A stretch of 64,000 nucleotides of DNA from Dryocosmus kuriphilus (lineage: Eukaryota; Arthropoda; Insecta; Hymenoptera; Cynipidae). Where the stretch lies: contig CM076196.1 of the NCBI GenBank assembly GCA_038277395.1, positions 80,160,286-80,224,285 of the forward strand, read 5' to 3'. The position numbers were made by a program, and so were the translations under genes. The stretch's first letter is position 1. Each line of letters starts with the position of its first letter. This document shows positions 12,824 through 23,900 of the stretch, piece by piece. The notes under the pieces are model-generated. The model did no database searches and was not told the DNA's origin. It saw only the letters and a list, made by a program, of their open reading frames with translations.

Positions 12824-13134
12824 ATTGCGTATTATTAAACTCCAAAGTCTAAGGAATTAGAGTTCTTCTTTTTAACATTTTTTTAACACTATATTATAGT
12901 TTTATGTAGACCTGAGGAAGACCCACAGTTTAAGGGTTGAAACGTATTCGATTTTTAATAAATATTGACAATTACATGAAGATGGAAATTGTTTTTTTCA
13001 ACATGATCGTAAGAGCGAAATAATGATTTTGAAAAGTTTATGAAAAAAACTTTCAAAATCCTAATTAAATTAAAACACGATCGAAGAAAGAAGAACTCTA
13101 ATTCCTTAGATTTTGGAGTTTAATAGTACGCAAT
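12824..13134. repeat. Inverted leader copy around the PLE-B 5' flanking repeat
   Basis: The 48 bases at 12824-12871 and their reverse complement at about 13087-13134 differ at about three positions. Between them lies the hammerhead-bearing flanking repeat. The outer copy touches the target-site duplication. Confidence 0.8.
12912..12945 (+). ncRNA. Hammerhead motif, PLE-B right repeat
   Basis: CTGAGGA, a stem-loop AGACCC...GGGTT, GAAAC and a GTA cleavage triplet. This is the minimal PLE-type hammerhead with almost no stem III. ACGT around the GAAAC/GT junction is self-complementary, which would allow stem III to form between two molecules. Confidence 0.7.
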
Positions 13135-13144
13135 GATTAAACTT
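13132..13144. repeat. Target-site duplication of PLE-B, right copy
   Basis: AATGATTAAACTT, identical to 9718-9730. Confidence 0.85.
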
Positions 13145-14104
13145 GATGTATACTTTAGTTGTTCGAAGATGGTAAATTTTTCGTTCTCAGTGATATTTAG
13201 TGAATAAGAAGGGAAACGAAATGGACTTGAAAACAAGAAACTGATAAGGTGACGGACGTTTTACTTTCATTTTCAATTTTCAGCTTGGTCACCATTCGAC
13301 CAGGCAGTATCAATCTGGCTGAAGGGCACGATATTCGTGACGCACGTATTATTTAGTGCGGTTAGAGATATTCCAAACACGCACTTGTATCGCGGTCGTA
13401 CGTGTTATAGTTTCCTAGACAGGAGCTAGGCACCGAGATAGTGTCCATGTAAACCTAATTAGTATTCACAAATACTAATCTCAGTTGCGATATTAAGTTT
13501 TCTCGCGAATAAATCAAAGGTTTATCAAATCTATGAGTTATATTCGAGTAGTCTAAAATACGGACTTTAAATAACCATTGCGTAGAATTCAAAGGATGTA
13601 TATTGTATAAATTGTGTTTATTTACATTGAAATCTTTTATCTCCGGGAATAATTTCGCGGTTAAAAGTGGGTACATGTTCAACTGTTCTACCCACTGCGT
13701 ATTATTATCGCACAGTCGTGCTTCATTTATTTCACCGAGTCACGCGTAAGTTCAGCCGTTATGACGTACTCTCTAAATAATAAAGAGATACGCCCTTGAA
13801 CTCAAAAACAACTTATGTGAAGTGAAAAGGGTATTTTGAGTGTATTTCTACAGTTTTTGTATAAATATTTTTTGTGCCTAATCAAGATTCGTATTAAGTA
13901 AATTTACAGCTATAGGAATGTTCCAGGATCATCACTCATCAGAAATCAATAGATTCAAATTATCTTTTGGTATTGAACAATATTGAAATAAATACTAATA
14001 TTCTTATGTCGGCTGTATATATCTAAAAATTGTAAGTAAAATTTCGTCGGTCTTTCAGCCAATTTATTGTAGAATGTAGAATAAATCAAACGAAGATATG
14101 ATGA
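13145..14104. other. Intergenic stretch between two PLEs
   Basis: No coding frame above 75 codons and no recognised RNA or repeat. It contains a moderately GC-rich part around 13300-13440. Confidence 0.45.
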
Positions 14105-14151
14105 AAAAAATCCAATTTAATAGTCAAAAATGTCCTTGACAAATTTCTTCA

Positions 14152-14183
14152 ACGTTTCGACACACATTGCGGGTCATCATCAG
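14152..14183 (-). ncRNA. Hammerhead motif, PLE-C 3' flank
   Basis: On the minus strand: CTGATGA, a stem GAC/GTC with its loop, then GAAACGTT. The five bases before the core (TCTTC) pair with GAAGA after the GTT triplet, giving a five-pair stem I. All core positions of the hammerhead consensus are present. Confidence 0.7.
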
Positions 14184-14679
14184 GAAGATTTAAAAGATTA
14201 ATAATATCTACAAAAGAATAAAAGGAAAAAATTCGTAGTGATAATCGAAGAAAAAAATGGATACAGAATTTGGAAAAAACTTTATAAACATACCTGAAGA
14301 TATTAAAGCATTGCTTGTTGCAAAAATCGAAAGAATGAGGATTTAACCTCAAATAACTCAAGGGACATATCGATGTACAAAGAGTAGTCGTATTAAAACT
14401 CAACTGATATGACAAGTCACTGATTAAGAAAAATTTTGTTGTTGTTTTAATTCAGAGCAAAAACAATGGCTCTGAATCATTTTAAGTGAAAATTCACATT
14501 TTTTAAAAGATGTGTTTTGGAGAATGACGTGAATGGACAGAGGACAAACGACATACTGAAACGAAAAACGGAGTTTACAATAGAGATGCTTGTCGATGGT
14601 TTAAACCTTAAATGAGAATTAGCGCGCCAAAGTCAAAGTAGCTTGAAAAAAGCAAAATGAAAAAAAATTTATTTTGTGT

Positions 14680-16568
14680 TTAATGCAAGATACAATTATA
14701 AATGCTATTGATTTTCATAGTTTCAGTTTTTAAATTGATAGATATTTTAGAAAATTTATTGATAAAAAATAGATTCTAAAATTCGTCTTTCGTGAATATT
14801 ATTTTCTCTAGATAAAATTTTAATATTTTTGTAATCGAAATCAAAATAGTGTCCGAAGTGCCACGAATGTTGTGATAAACCTGTGTTTAAATTACCCAAA
14901 ATACAATCTCTTTTATGTTCTGAAATTCGAGTTTTTAGACGGCGACCAGTTTCACCAATATATACTTTATTGCATTGATGACATTTAATTAAATATACAA
15001 CTCCAGATAGATCTTCAACCTTATCGAAATCTTTATTTTTATAAACAGAATTATTTAAGCTATGGTTGTTTTTAAAATAAACATTTATGTTGAATTTTTT
15101 TAAAGACATTCGAAGTTGTTCAGAAAGATTTTGAATATATGGAAGAGTGATTCTTATATCATTTTTGTTGAAAGAAGCTAGCCGTTTACTTTTTTTATTA
15201 TTAATAGAGGAGGTATTGTACGTTTCATGAATACGTTCTTTAATAATACTTTTAATAAAATCTAAAGGGTAGTTATTTAGCTGAAGTATTTCTTGTATAT
15301 ATTTTAAGTTTTCTTTGTAAAATTTTTTATCACTCAATTTTAAGTTACGATCAACTAAACCTTTGATTACTCCAATTTTATGACAATTCATGTGATGAGA
15401 CTCAAAGTTTAAAAATCTACCAGAGTTTGTAGGTTTTTTGTACCAGTTAGTAATAAGGCAATTATCCATTTTTATAATAGTTACATCAAGAAAATTTAAA
15501 CTGTTATTATTTTCAACCTCTATAGTAAATTGGATAGACTCTTCAATACTATTGAATGTCGAAAGCAGATCGTTTATTTTATTTGTTGGAACAATTGTGA
15601 AAATATCATCAACGTACCTTTTGTAAAAAATATGTTTGAAAGATAATTTATTTAAAGCTCTAGTTTCAATGTCGTTTAAAACCAGATTAGAAACAATGGG
15701 AGAGAGAGGAGAACCCATTGGGCAACCTAAAATCTGTTGATAAAATTTGTTATTAAATGAAAAAACAGTGTTATTGAAAATTGTTCGTGTAGCGATTAAA
15801 ATTTCATTTTTTGATATTTTAGTTAAACTTCGATTCAAATTTAGTTTTTCTTCAATACAATCTAAAGCCAAGTCTAAAGGTATACTATCGAACATGGAAA
15901 CGACATCAAGAGATACTAAAGAATGTATTTTTGGTACAATTATGGTTTTTAATTTATTCTTAAAATCAAAACTATTTTTGACAAAAGACTTAGTTGTTGT
16001 TAAAGTGGGTTTAAAAATGTTAGATACAAATTTCGCCAAATTATAAGTAGGTGAGCCAATTGTGGATACAATAAGTCTCCATTTTAAATTCGGTTTGTGA
16101 GTTTTAGGAAGAGCATAAGCTTTTGCTACTGTACTGCTATGAGTTTTTAACATAAAGGCAGTTCTGTCATTAATGTAATTTTTTTATGCCACCTAGTAAC
16201 AATATCGTTACATTTGTTTTCAATTGTTGGAGTTAAATTAGTTTTAACATTTTTATATAACAGATTGTTTTTTAGAATATTCTCAATGGTAGTATTATAA
16301 TCTGAACGATTAGCAGCAACGGTAGTATTGCTCTTATCTGCTTTAACAAACATCAAATCTTTGTGTTGAGATTGAAATGTTTTTACAAGATCAAATTTAG
16401 GATCGATATCTTTGAATTTATTGTGTTGAATATGGTTTGATATTATTTGAGTGACTGTCTTTCGAATTTTACATTTTTGATCATTGTCATTTAGATATCT
16501 GATAGAGTTCTCAACATTGGCAATAATTGTGCTGACTGGAATTCTGTTAGAATTATAATGAACACCAA
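14680..16568 (-). pseudogene. PLE-C reverse transcriptase/GIY-YIG polyprotein, two frameshifts
   Basis: The best preserved PLE protein here. One uninterrupted 465-codon frame (16153-14756) has KPNLKWRLIVSTIGSPTYNL, then SLVSLDVVSMFDSIP with two aspartates near residues 83 and 89. GCPMGSPLSP follows at 143-152, then the catalytic YVDD at 180-183 and NNSLNFLDVTI. The nuclease holds GVVYLIKCHQCNKVYIGETG (about 383-402), then RRLKTRISEHKRD. A one-base change near 16155 separates it from the upstream part (16356-16147 and further to 16568). A one-base insertion in a T run near 14760 shifts the last 30 residues, which end at a TAA at 14680. Upstream truncation removes most of the N-terminal domain. 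The low number of lesions suggests a fairly recent copy. Confidence 0.88.
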
Positions 16569-16570
16569 AA

Positions 16571-16612
16571 TACTACTATTATTACTACTATTACTACTAT
16601 TAAATTACTACT
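16571..16612. repeat. TAC/TAT trinucleotide repeat
   Basis: Irregular run of TAC and TAT triplets at the truncated edge of PLE-C. It marks the junction between PLE sequence and the DNA leading to the mariner fragment. Confidence 0.75.
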
Positions 16613-16734
16613 TTTTTATTTTTATCTTTTGGTAGTCTAAAGAGCTGTAAAAAATAGATTTAGTAACTTTTGCTCTATAACCTATTGATTTTGATGATTT
16701 TCATGAATTTTTAACGAGCAAAACGGGGTTTAAG

Positions 16735-17635
16735 ATAGTGTTTTAATGGCATCAGTTTTACCCCTATTCTGAATCGCCTTTTTCAATTTTTTCAGCGTCT
16801 CACAATATCTTGCCGCATTGCTGGTCTCCCCGTGAGGCAGATATTCAATAAAAATTATGCCTTTATGGTCCCAAAACACGGATGTCATGATGTTTTTGGC
16901 TGAAATTGTGGTTTTGCATTTCTTGGCGGAGGGTGACAAGGTGTGGCGCCCTTGTTGAGACTGCCTCTTAGTTTCAGGCGTGTAGTGGGCAACTCAAGTT
17001 TCGTCTCCAATAACAATCGAGTAGAAAAAATCATCGCCTTCGCGTTCGTAGCGCTCCAAAAACTCTTTGGAGCTCTGCACTCGATTCAACTTGTGCTGTT
17101 CTGTCAGCTGTTTTGGGACCCACCTCGCAGACAATTTCCGATACTTGAGAGTTTCTGTGATTGTTTCGTGTAACAGGGATCTGGAGACTTGCGGAAACAT
17201 CACAGAAAGATCATCTAACGTCAATCTGCGATCGTCACGGACCGCAATCTCGATTTTTTCCACAAGTTTGTCAGTCACAATTTAAGATCTTCCGCTCCTC
17301 TGATCATCATGCACGGAAGTACGGCCATTTTAAAATTCGCGACACCACTTGTACACACTCGTACGATTCATAGCTCCATTACCGTAAAGAGTTTTGACCT
17401 CATTATAAATCTCAACTGGAGCTTTTCCCTTCACAACGATGTAGCGAAGCGGGAGATACGATCGACATTTTTCGCGAGAGATGCTACTGCATCAAGAGTT
17501 TTCAATACACTAACGTCGGACTGGTCTCGTTTTGAAGGGGAGAGGTCAGGCTACGCGGCAGTGTTACCAACATGTCGAAAAAGTATTCCCTACAGCTGTG
17601 AGAGTACCAGTAAACTTACTTTCTGGACGTGCCTC
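16735..17635 (-). pseudogene. Mariner transposase, 5' half (truncated)
   Basis: Minus orientation. The 5' inverted repeat (GAGGCACGTCCAGAAAGTAA, minus strand from 17635) matches the 3' end of the mariner at 3959-4667 as its complement. The N-terminal helix-turn-helix region reads NEVKTLYGNGAMNRTSVYKW, then GRTSVHDDQRSGRS followed by a stop near 17284. The frame goes on with DKLVEKIEIAVRDDRRLTLD, WVPKQLTEQHK, and the first catalytic motif IGDET, where the next codon (normally W) is TGA at 16991-16993. It continues into SPSAKKCKTT and ends near 16735 before the second catalytic aspartate. It is the same family as the copy at 3959-4667 but keeps the opposite half, overlapping it by about 90 codons. 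Confidence 0.85.
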
Positions 17636-17916
17636 GTAGATGAGACTTCGAGGATTGAAAATCGACCTTTTCTTCCTTGTTTATATTGGCAGAATAGCTT
17701 TCTATTAATCTGACGTTCCAAATTTTTATTTAATTTCGGAGAACTCATTATTTAACGTAGATTGTCCAAATTTGAATTTCTTTTTCCATAAAATACCAAT
17801 TAAGAATCGGATGTAAAATTCTTTAAAGCCCTCAATTCTATTCCAAGCCACAAATCCTTTTGATTAAAAGCATGAAGACCTGCCAAATAGATGTGTTTTA
17901 TTGTGTTGTACTCTCT

Positions 17917-17918
<2 letters not shown>
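17636..17918. other. Short intergenic stretch
   Basis: No recognised feature between the mariner end and the AT microsatellite. Confidence 0.4.

Positions 17919-17988
<70 letters not shown>
17919..17988. repeat. (AT)35 microsatellite
   Basis: Seventy bases of uninterrupted AT dinucleotide. It gives a spurious isoleucine-tyrosine frame on the minus strand. Pure runs of this length are mutable and can extrude cruciforms. Confidence 0.97.
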
Positions 17989-17991
<3 letters not shown>

Positions 17992-20859
17992 AGCCAATGA
18001 TCGAACATCGTAGGGTGGTGGGCTAGGGTGCTGCGATTTCATACACGTTTGAAGTTGGTTGCAGGCCAGACCGATGTCGGGGAAGGTTGGCTGGTTGGTC
18101 AGCGGTCCCAGACGAGCGAGCGATCTCGCTTTTTGGCGAGCGACCGGACAGAAATGTTGTTTAGGTTGATTGGACTTTTAGCGCGAAGGTCCTCTCAAAG
18201 CGACACTACTCACCCTATCACCTCATTCCTCCATCCTCTTCTCTTTGAGCCTCGATTTTCTAGCCTCACTTCTCTTCCCCGTGCCTCTTCAGCTATATGC
18301 ATTTCGTTAGAGTTTCGTGCTCACAACGACACTGCTCTTCCGTAACACGATAAAGCTCAGCGCAGCGGATCGGCAACAAGGGCGATTACTCAATATCGTT
18401 CTTTATTTTCTCGAAAGTTTACTTCAAAATCTTACCTCTCCAAAAGATATTCGCTTTTCCTAGATTCGTTTTTTAGACTCATTTTATGGGGCAAATAGAC
18501 TGCAAATTTCTCTATCACAGCTAGGGTGGTTGAACTTTTCCAAAAGGACTATTTTAGATATGGAGTTAATGTGAAATATTAAACTTTTTCTAAGGCAAAT
18601 ACGTAAAATGATATTGAAAGATGTTTATAGCTGTTTTAAAAGAAAGTTTAACTTGAAAAAATTACTACGGCTTTCTTGGATCGTTATATAATTTTTCTAT
18701 GATCCTAATGTTTACTTCCACAAGAGTGTCGTTACAAAAAGTCGGTGAAAAGTATACACTAGAAATAAATCATTGAAAAAAAATGACGACATTTGTCAGC
18801 CAATTTTAGACATAAAAAAAGCGAATTATTTTCAACTTGCACTAAAACCAAAATGATTTGAAGAATAATGAAAATTTATCCTTAGTCTACATAAAACGAG
18901 CTTGTAAGTGAATACTTTCAAACAAAAAAGGGACCACTGGTTTTGAATAGATGTCGACCTACGTAGAAAATAGTGAAATTCTCAGTGTTTACTTTTTTTG
19001 TCCTTTCAATTTTTCATGACAAATTGTTAAATAACTGTTTTGGTGATTCACACAGTTGATTTTCGCCATAATAAGTACTTTCTCTGGAAAATTATGTAAC
19101 GAATGAGCTATTCATCAAGTTATTTTCACCATTTTCCATGCAGATAACGCATTTGAAGCGCCACAATGTGCGAAAATCGCATTATATATTTCTACAGCGA
19201 ATGCCTTTGCAATGACTGCAGCTTTAAAAGATTTCTATGCACGATTTTAAGGCCAGTGATCTGTACTTTGTGTTTATTATTTCACATACTTTAAAGGTTA
19301 TTTTAGAATGTATCCTTGTTTAGCAATTTTAAGTTTCCCCCCAAATATGAATATTATAGAAATCATCTTTAACAATTAAAACGCCGCAATATGGTTCATG
19401 TTATATCAAATTAAATATACTACTAGTACTGGGAATAAGATTAAAGAAAAAGTGGTAGTAGAAAAATGTCAGAATTTTGTAGTTTATGAAATTATGTTTA
19501 ACATTTTTAAAATAGTCATTCGATTACAAAGTTTTTATATTATAATATTAACTTAACATAAACTCTTTACAGTATAATTAAAAGACTCAAAATACTGAAA
19601 ATTTAAAATAATCCTCCTTTAACAAATCAGGAGCCCAAAAATAAGATTTTAAAAAAATTTCTGTTTTTTGGTGTTTGTGTCTACCAACAATACTTTTTTT
19701 ATTTATGATAACTTGAAAACAATTTGAGCTAATGTCACAAAATTTTGAGGGATTATAGTTCCAAACGATGTCAGTTATTAATTAAGGTAGATTTTAATTC
19801 TATACATTCTTTTTTAACGCAAAGATTAGGGTTTTATTAATTATATATCATGATATGACAGAAAACATATTTGAAAAGTTCGAAATTTTTAATAATTTTT
19901 ATCGCAGCGTTGACAGTAATAGTAAACTCTCTGAACCCATTTTTAAAAAAGAAAGGCTAGCGTTTAGTTGAGATAATTCAATAGAATTTTTATAGCTACC
20001 TCCAAACAAAAATTTTCATCTTCAAGAATTTTAAATTTTTTAATCTTTCGTTTATAAGTTTTTTTTAAATATTAGAAATAGAACAACATAATAAGTACCT
20101 TTATTCATTTTGTTTGTTAGAGGAAACTTTTTAAATATTTGAAATGTAGCAATATAATATATATATACCAAGCTGGTTCATTTTGACACGAGCCTATATG
20201 ACCAACTCTAGAAATGATACTTAAAGTTACAAAAACTATTTCTATGAGGAAGTAAAATATTCATGCAATGAGCACCCTTAAACACATCCATATTGGATCT
20301 ATAAAACTACTTTGCAGCGGTTTTTGTTTTGTTTTTTGTATGATACGAATTATTTTCAATTTAAACTTCCAGTATTATTGCCTTTCATGTCGGAATCTCG
20401 TTTTACAGTTTAAAGAAAATAATTATCTACCAGAAATTGCAGGATTTATCTTTGAAATTTTTATTAAATTGAATACAGTGGATACGCATACTAAAATTTT
20501 TGTATAAATAGCTGGATTTTATCGATATGCATAGTGTATTTGTTTAACCGCGCGTATCGTTTCTTAATTGATAATTTAGTACATGTACACCAAATTTTAT
20601 ACATCTGGGGTTGTTTAATTTAGAATTTCACGAGATTTGTACAATTTTTTGGTAAGAATTTCTTAAGTTTCGTCTTTCGAATTCATTCAAATATAAAACA
20701 AAATCCCGCAGCACGTTAATATTAATCGCTTAGTTTTATAATTGGTTGTGCCTAGGTTCATAAAAATTTTGTTTAATAAAAATTAATTGTAACTTGTTGT
20801 TAGAAAATAGGTCTTTGGCTAAATATGACACAGTCTTTTAACGTTAAAATTTTGAGAGA
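17989..20859. other. Intergenic stretch, no recognised gene
   Basis: A GC-richer patch (about 18000-18350) carries a 105-codon plus-strand frame with no known domain. It is followed by about 2.5 kb of AT-rich DNA with only short frames. Nothing else was recognised. Confidence 0.45.
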
Positions 20860-20960
20860 CAGCGTGTCTATGTTAGTAAAGTGCTTGTTGATAATTCCAA
20901 GTCCATAGTCGAAGAGCTGTTGGGGGTTCGAATCCCAATGCCGAACAGTGAAAATTGAAT
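20860..20960 (+). repeat. tRNA-like fragment with a B box
   Basis: TTAGTAAAGTGC, then about 45 bases later GGGGGTTCGAATCCC, a perfect B box (GGTTCGAATCC) inside a pairable T arm. The distance and order of blocks fit a tRNA-derived repeat head. The acceptor ends do not pair convincingly, so I call it tRNA-like and not a tRNA gene. Confidence 0.4.
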
Positions 20961-23900
20961 ATTTTGATTTGCTTTCATGGATGTTTGTCTGTTATTATAC
21001 TATGCTATAAATATTATAATCTATTTCCGTACTGTGCGCTATGTCTGGCATTGTGCCATTCAGTGGCAATGGAAAAAATATTATTTCTTTTGCTCTATTA
21101 AACTAAGAAAATTGCAAAAATTTATATTTATACATGATATTTTACGTTTATTTATTTTTTGTTGTTGAAAAAAATCACACTTGCCGATTTATCGTTGAAA
21201 TTAACAGAATGCATCTATCTATGCGAATCTGCGTAAAACAAGATCTCTCGAGTCTAAAACACCTGTTAAAATGTAAAGCAGTAAATGAAAGACATTCAGA
21301 AAAAATATTGTTGATTTCCAAAAATAAAGGTCAAATTTTTAAATTCTTAAAACTTTTCTCATAAAGGAACCGATCCGACATGGAAATGCACACTTTTTTC
21401 GATTTCACCCACATATTTTTCTTCATGACCAAAAACTCACATTCCTCAAAAATACCGTATCTTCTACAAAATCTTCTCAACCGCATCGATTTGTCATCCT
21501 CTAACCGAATAGATGTTCTAGATTCGTTTTCTCTAGTGGCACTTTCCATAGACTCGTTTATTTATTGGGCATAAGCTAAGGTGAACAGAATTCAAATCTG
21601 CCCGCCAAGATCAACGGCATTCATATTGAACGAGGTGAAAGTCTTGAATATTCATGATACCGTGTACTACTACTAAGGTGGGTTTTCAGACTAGACTTCT
21701 CGTTGCGAAATGTACAAAATACACCTTAATGCCTTCATAATGTGAACAAAACATGGCTCTTGTCTGTGATGTATACAGGCGTGTCCTTTCAGTCCTCTTG
21801 CATGTTCCTGTGTCAAGCTGCTGAGCTCCTACGAGCATATATGGCTCTGCCGAAATTATCTATTGATTTTGAATGGCTGGCCACCATAACGGATTAGGCT
21901 GACCAGCAGGTTGCGGTGATTGAGGCTGTGTCTGGCCTTCTGCCCCGACCGTTCGCTGGCTTTATCATGCCCTACCACCGTTGGCTCCGAACACGTGTAA
22001 TCAGCCGCCGATCTGCCAAACACTGGGGTCAAGCCAGCCGCATATTATTTTGCGGCGATGTCAGCCAGCGCAAAATTTTCATGGCCTGAATGTACGGCGA
22101 TTGAAATCCAAGATCAGATTACTCTAAAGTCTGGTATTAATCATGGGTCTCCTTTATCCTAGGTTTTCTTTATCATAGGTTTGCTTTATTATTGGTCTGA
22201 TTTTCAATATGCTTTTTGAATTGTTTCCCCTTTATTAAACACTGTGTAATATTCATATATTATTATCGCAGGTGTGATCATACTAATTAGGCGGAATATA
22301 CCATACCTTCAATTAATCTGATCGGTAAGAGGTATTTTCCGGAAGAGACTGATTGGACTTTGTGAGAGAACAATGAATCCTAACAGCTTTGTGCTAATTT
22401 CTCTGATCTCAAACCTTCTCTGTTGTCTTTTGTATGGAGGTTTAAAGGTGTAAAGAGCTGCAGATGAGTAGCAAGGATAGAGGGTTAGTGACAGCTCAAG
22501 AGAGTTTAATCGACGCAACCTTAGGTTGCAACTCAAATATCACTAGTTGGTGAACGCAAATTCCGTGCAAGAGTGACTGGATGTATATTTTATTTGCTTC
22601 CTTGGCAACCATGTAGAGCAGAGTCAAAGTTTATGTGCAGAGTAATAAACCTTAAGTTTCTATTTGTGTTGGGATTAGCTTTGCTACCCCTTAAATAAGT
22701 ACGTGACTTGATAAGTCGACTTAGTCTACGTCTGTAATCAGCTGTTTATGATATTATTGAACTCTTATACTCTTTGGTTTTTTAAAAGTAATTCCACAAA
22801 CTGAATTCTCACTGAAGTGGACTTAGCAGGTATATAAATACCAGATATTTTCATTTAATGTCCTCCTGGGTCGAAGAAAAATAATAATATTTACATTTAA
22901 AAATTTCTGTAAAACATGGTACACTATTTTTTTATTCATATATATCGAATTTTCTGTTTCGTTTCTGTGATTTTACAGTGATGATTTTACTTTAAAATCA
23001 CACTCAGAATAAATCGTTGATTATTCAATGTAGAATTTCTCAAGCTTTATAACAACATTTTGGCACATATTTATTAAGTAAAACGAAAAGATTTTCTTCT
23101 CCCTCGTAGATGTTGTGCTTCACGCCCTGTAAGAAATAAGAATAATAAAACACTTAGGACGTAATGTTCTTCGGTGTAGAGTTGTTTTAATTTTTTAACT
23201 TACTTAAAGCTACAAGATACAGTAAAGTACTCAAAATTAGAGAAAACTCGACTCCTGCAACTGAATCTTAAATTAAGACTGACATGGCAGCTTGTAAGGC
23301 ACACTCTCAGTGCCAGATACCCTCTCTTGATTTATCGAAAAAATTAAAGAAGTTTGCCGTCGGTATTCATGACTCTTCCTGTCCTCGTTCTACAATGTGG
23401 CTCTAATTAAAAGACCATAATGAGTCAACACCACTATGCAATGTCTGAACCACACGTGTTTGAGGAAGTGCGTGTATGGAGTCTCTGAGAAAGTACAACT
23501 GATTCTTTCATGTTTGTTCGTTGGTGAAACGGGCTTGGACGGACAAGGGATGGAAAGCCGGGCGTTGGCGGGTAGTAGCCTAGACTAAAAGCAGGAAATG
23601 AGCCAGGTTGAGATGACTACGCGGTACTCGCTGCGCTCCCTAATTATTTCAACTTCGGTTTGAGAATAATGGCTATATAATGGAATTCCATTGTTTAACT
23701 GTTAATTTTTGCGGCCTGCGACCACCACCAGCGTAGCTAAGGCACGCGAACCGCCCTTGCTCGATACGCCAAATGCAATTATTTATCCCCGCCTACTTTC
23801 AGGAAAACTCTATCTCGCTCGACGCTCTGCATATTGAATTTCTTACGAGCTTCCTCGCTGGCATTCGCCGATACCAAGCAGCTAGGGCGAGAAAATGGTT

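Larger units (their letters stand above)
9731..13131 (-). mobile_element. PLE-B: full-length Penelope-like element
   Basis: A 3.4-kb element in minus orientation, bounded by an exact 13-bp duplication. The end repeats are inverted relative to each other: 9731-9930 matches about 12880-13075 reversed. Both contain a hammerhead core. At the 5' (right) end the 48 bp at 12824-12871 reappear inverted at 13088-13134, so the flanking repeat sits between a leader and its mirror copy. The coding region (10346-12796) covers the N-terminal domain, reverse transcriptase and GIY-YIG nuclease but is broken in several places. Confidence 0.85.
14105..16568 (-). mobile_element. PLE-C: Penelope-like element, 5'-truncated
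   Basis: Minus-orientation element. Its 3' flank (about 14105-14200) holds a hammerhead motif. The coding region runs from 14680 to about 16568, where PLE sequence stops inside the N-terminal domain and a trinucleotide-repeat stretch begins. The left edge is approximate because no target duplication or second flanking repeat was found. Confidence 0.75.

Noticed and set aside
15438..16046. Plus-strand frames opposite the PLE-C polymerase
   Set aside because: They are antisense shadows of the minus-strand reverse transcriptase.
17800..18042. 80-codon minus-strand frame rich in isoleucine and tyrosine
   Set aside because: It is a translation of the (AT)35 microsatellite.
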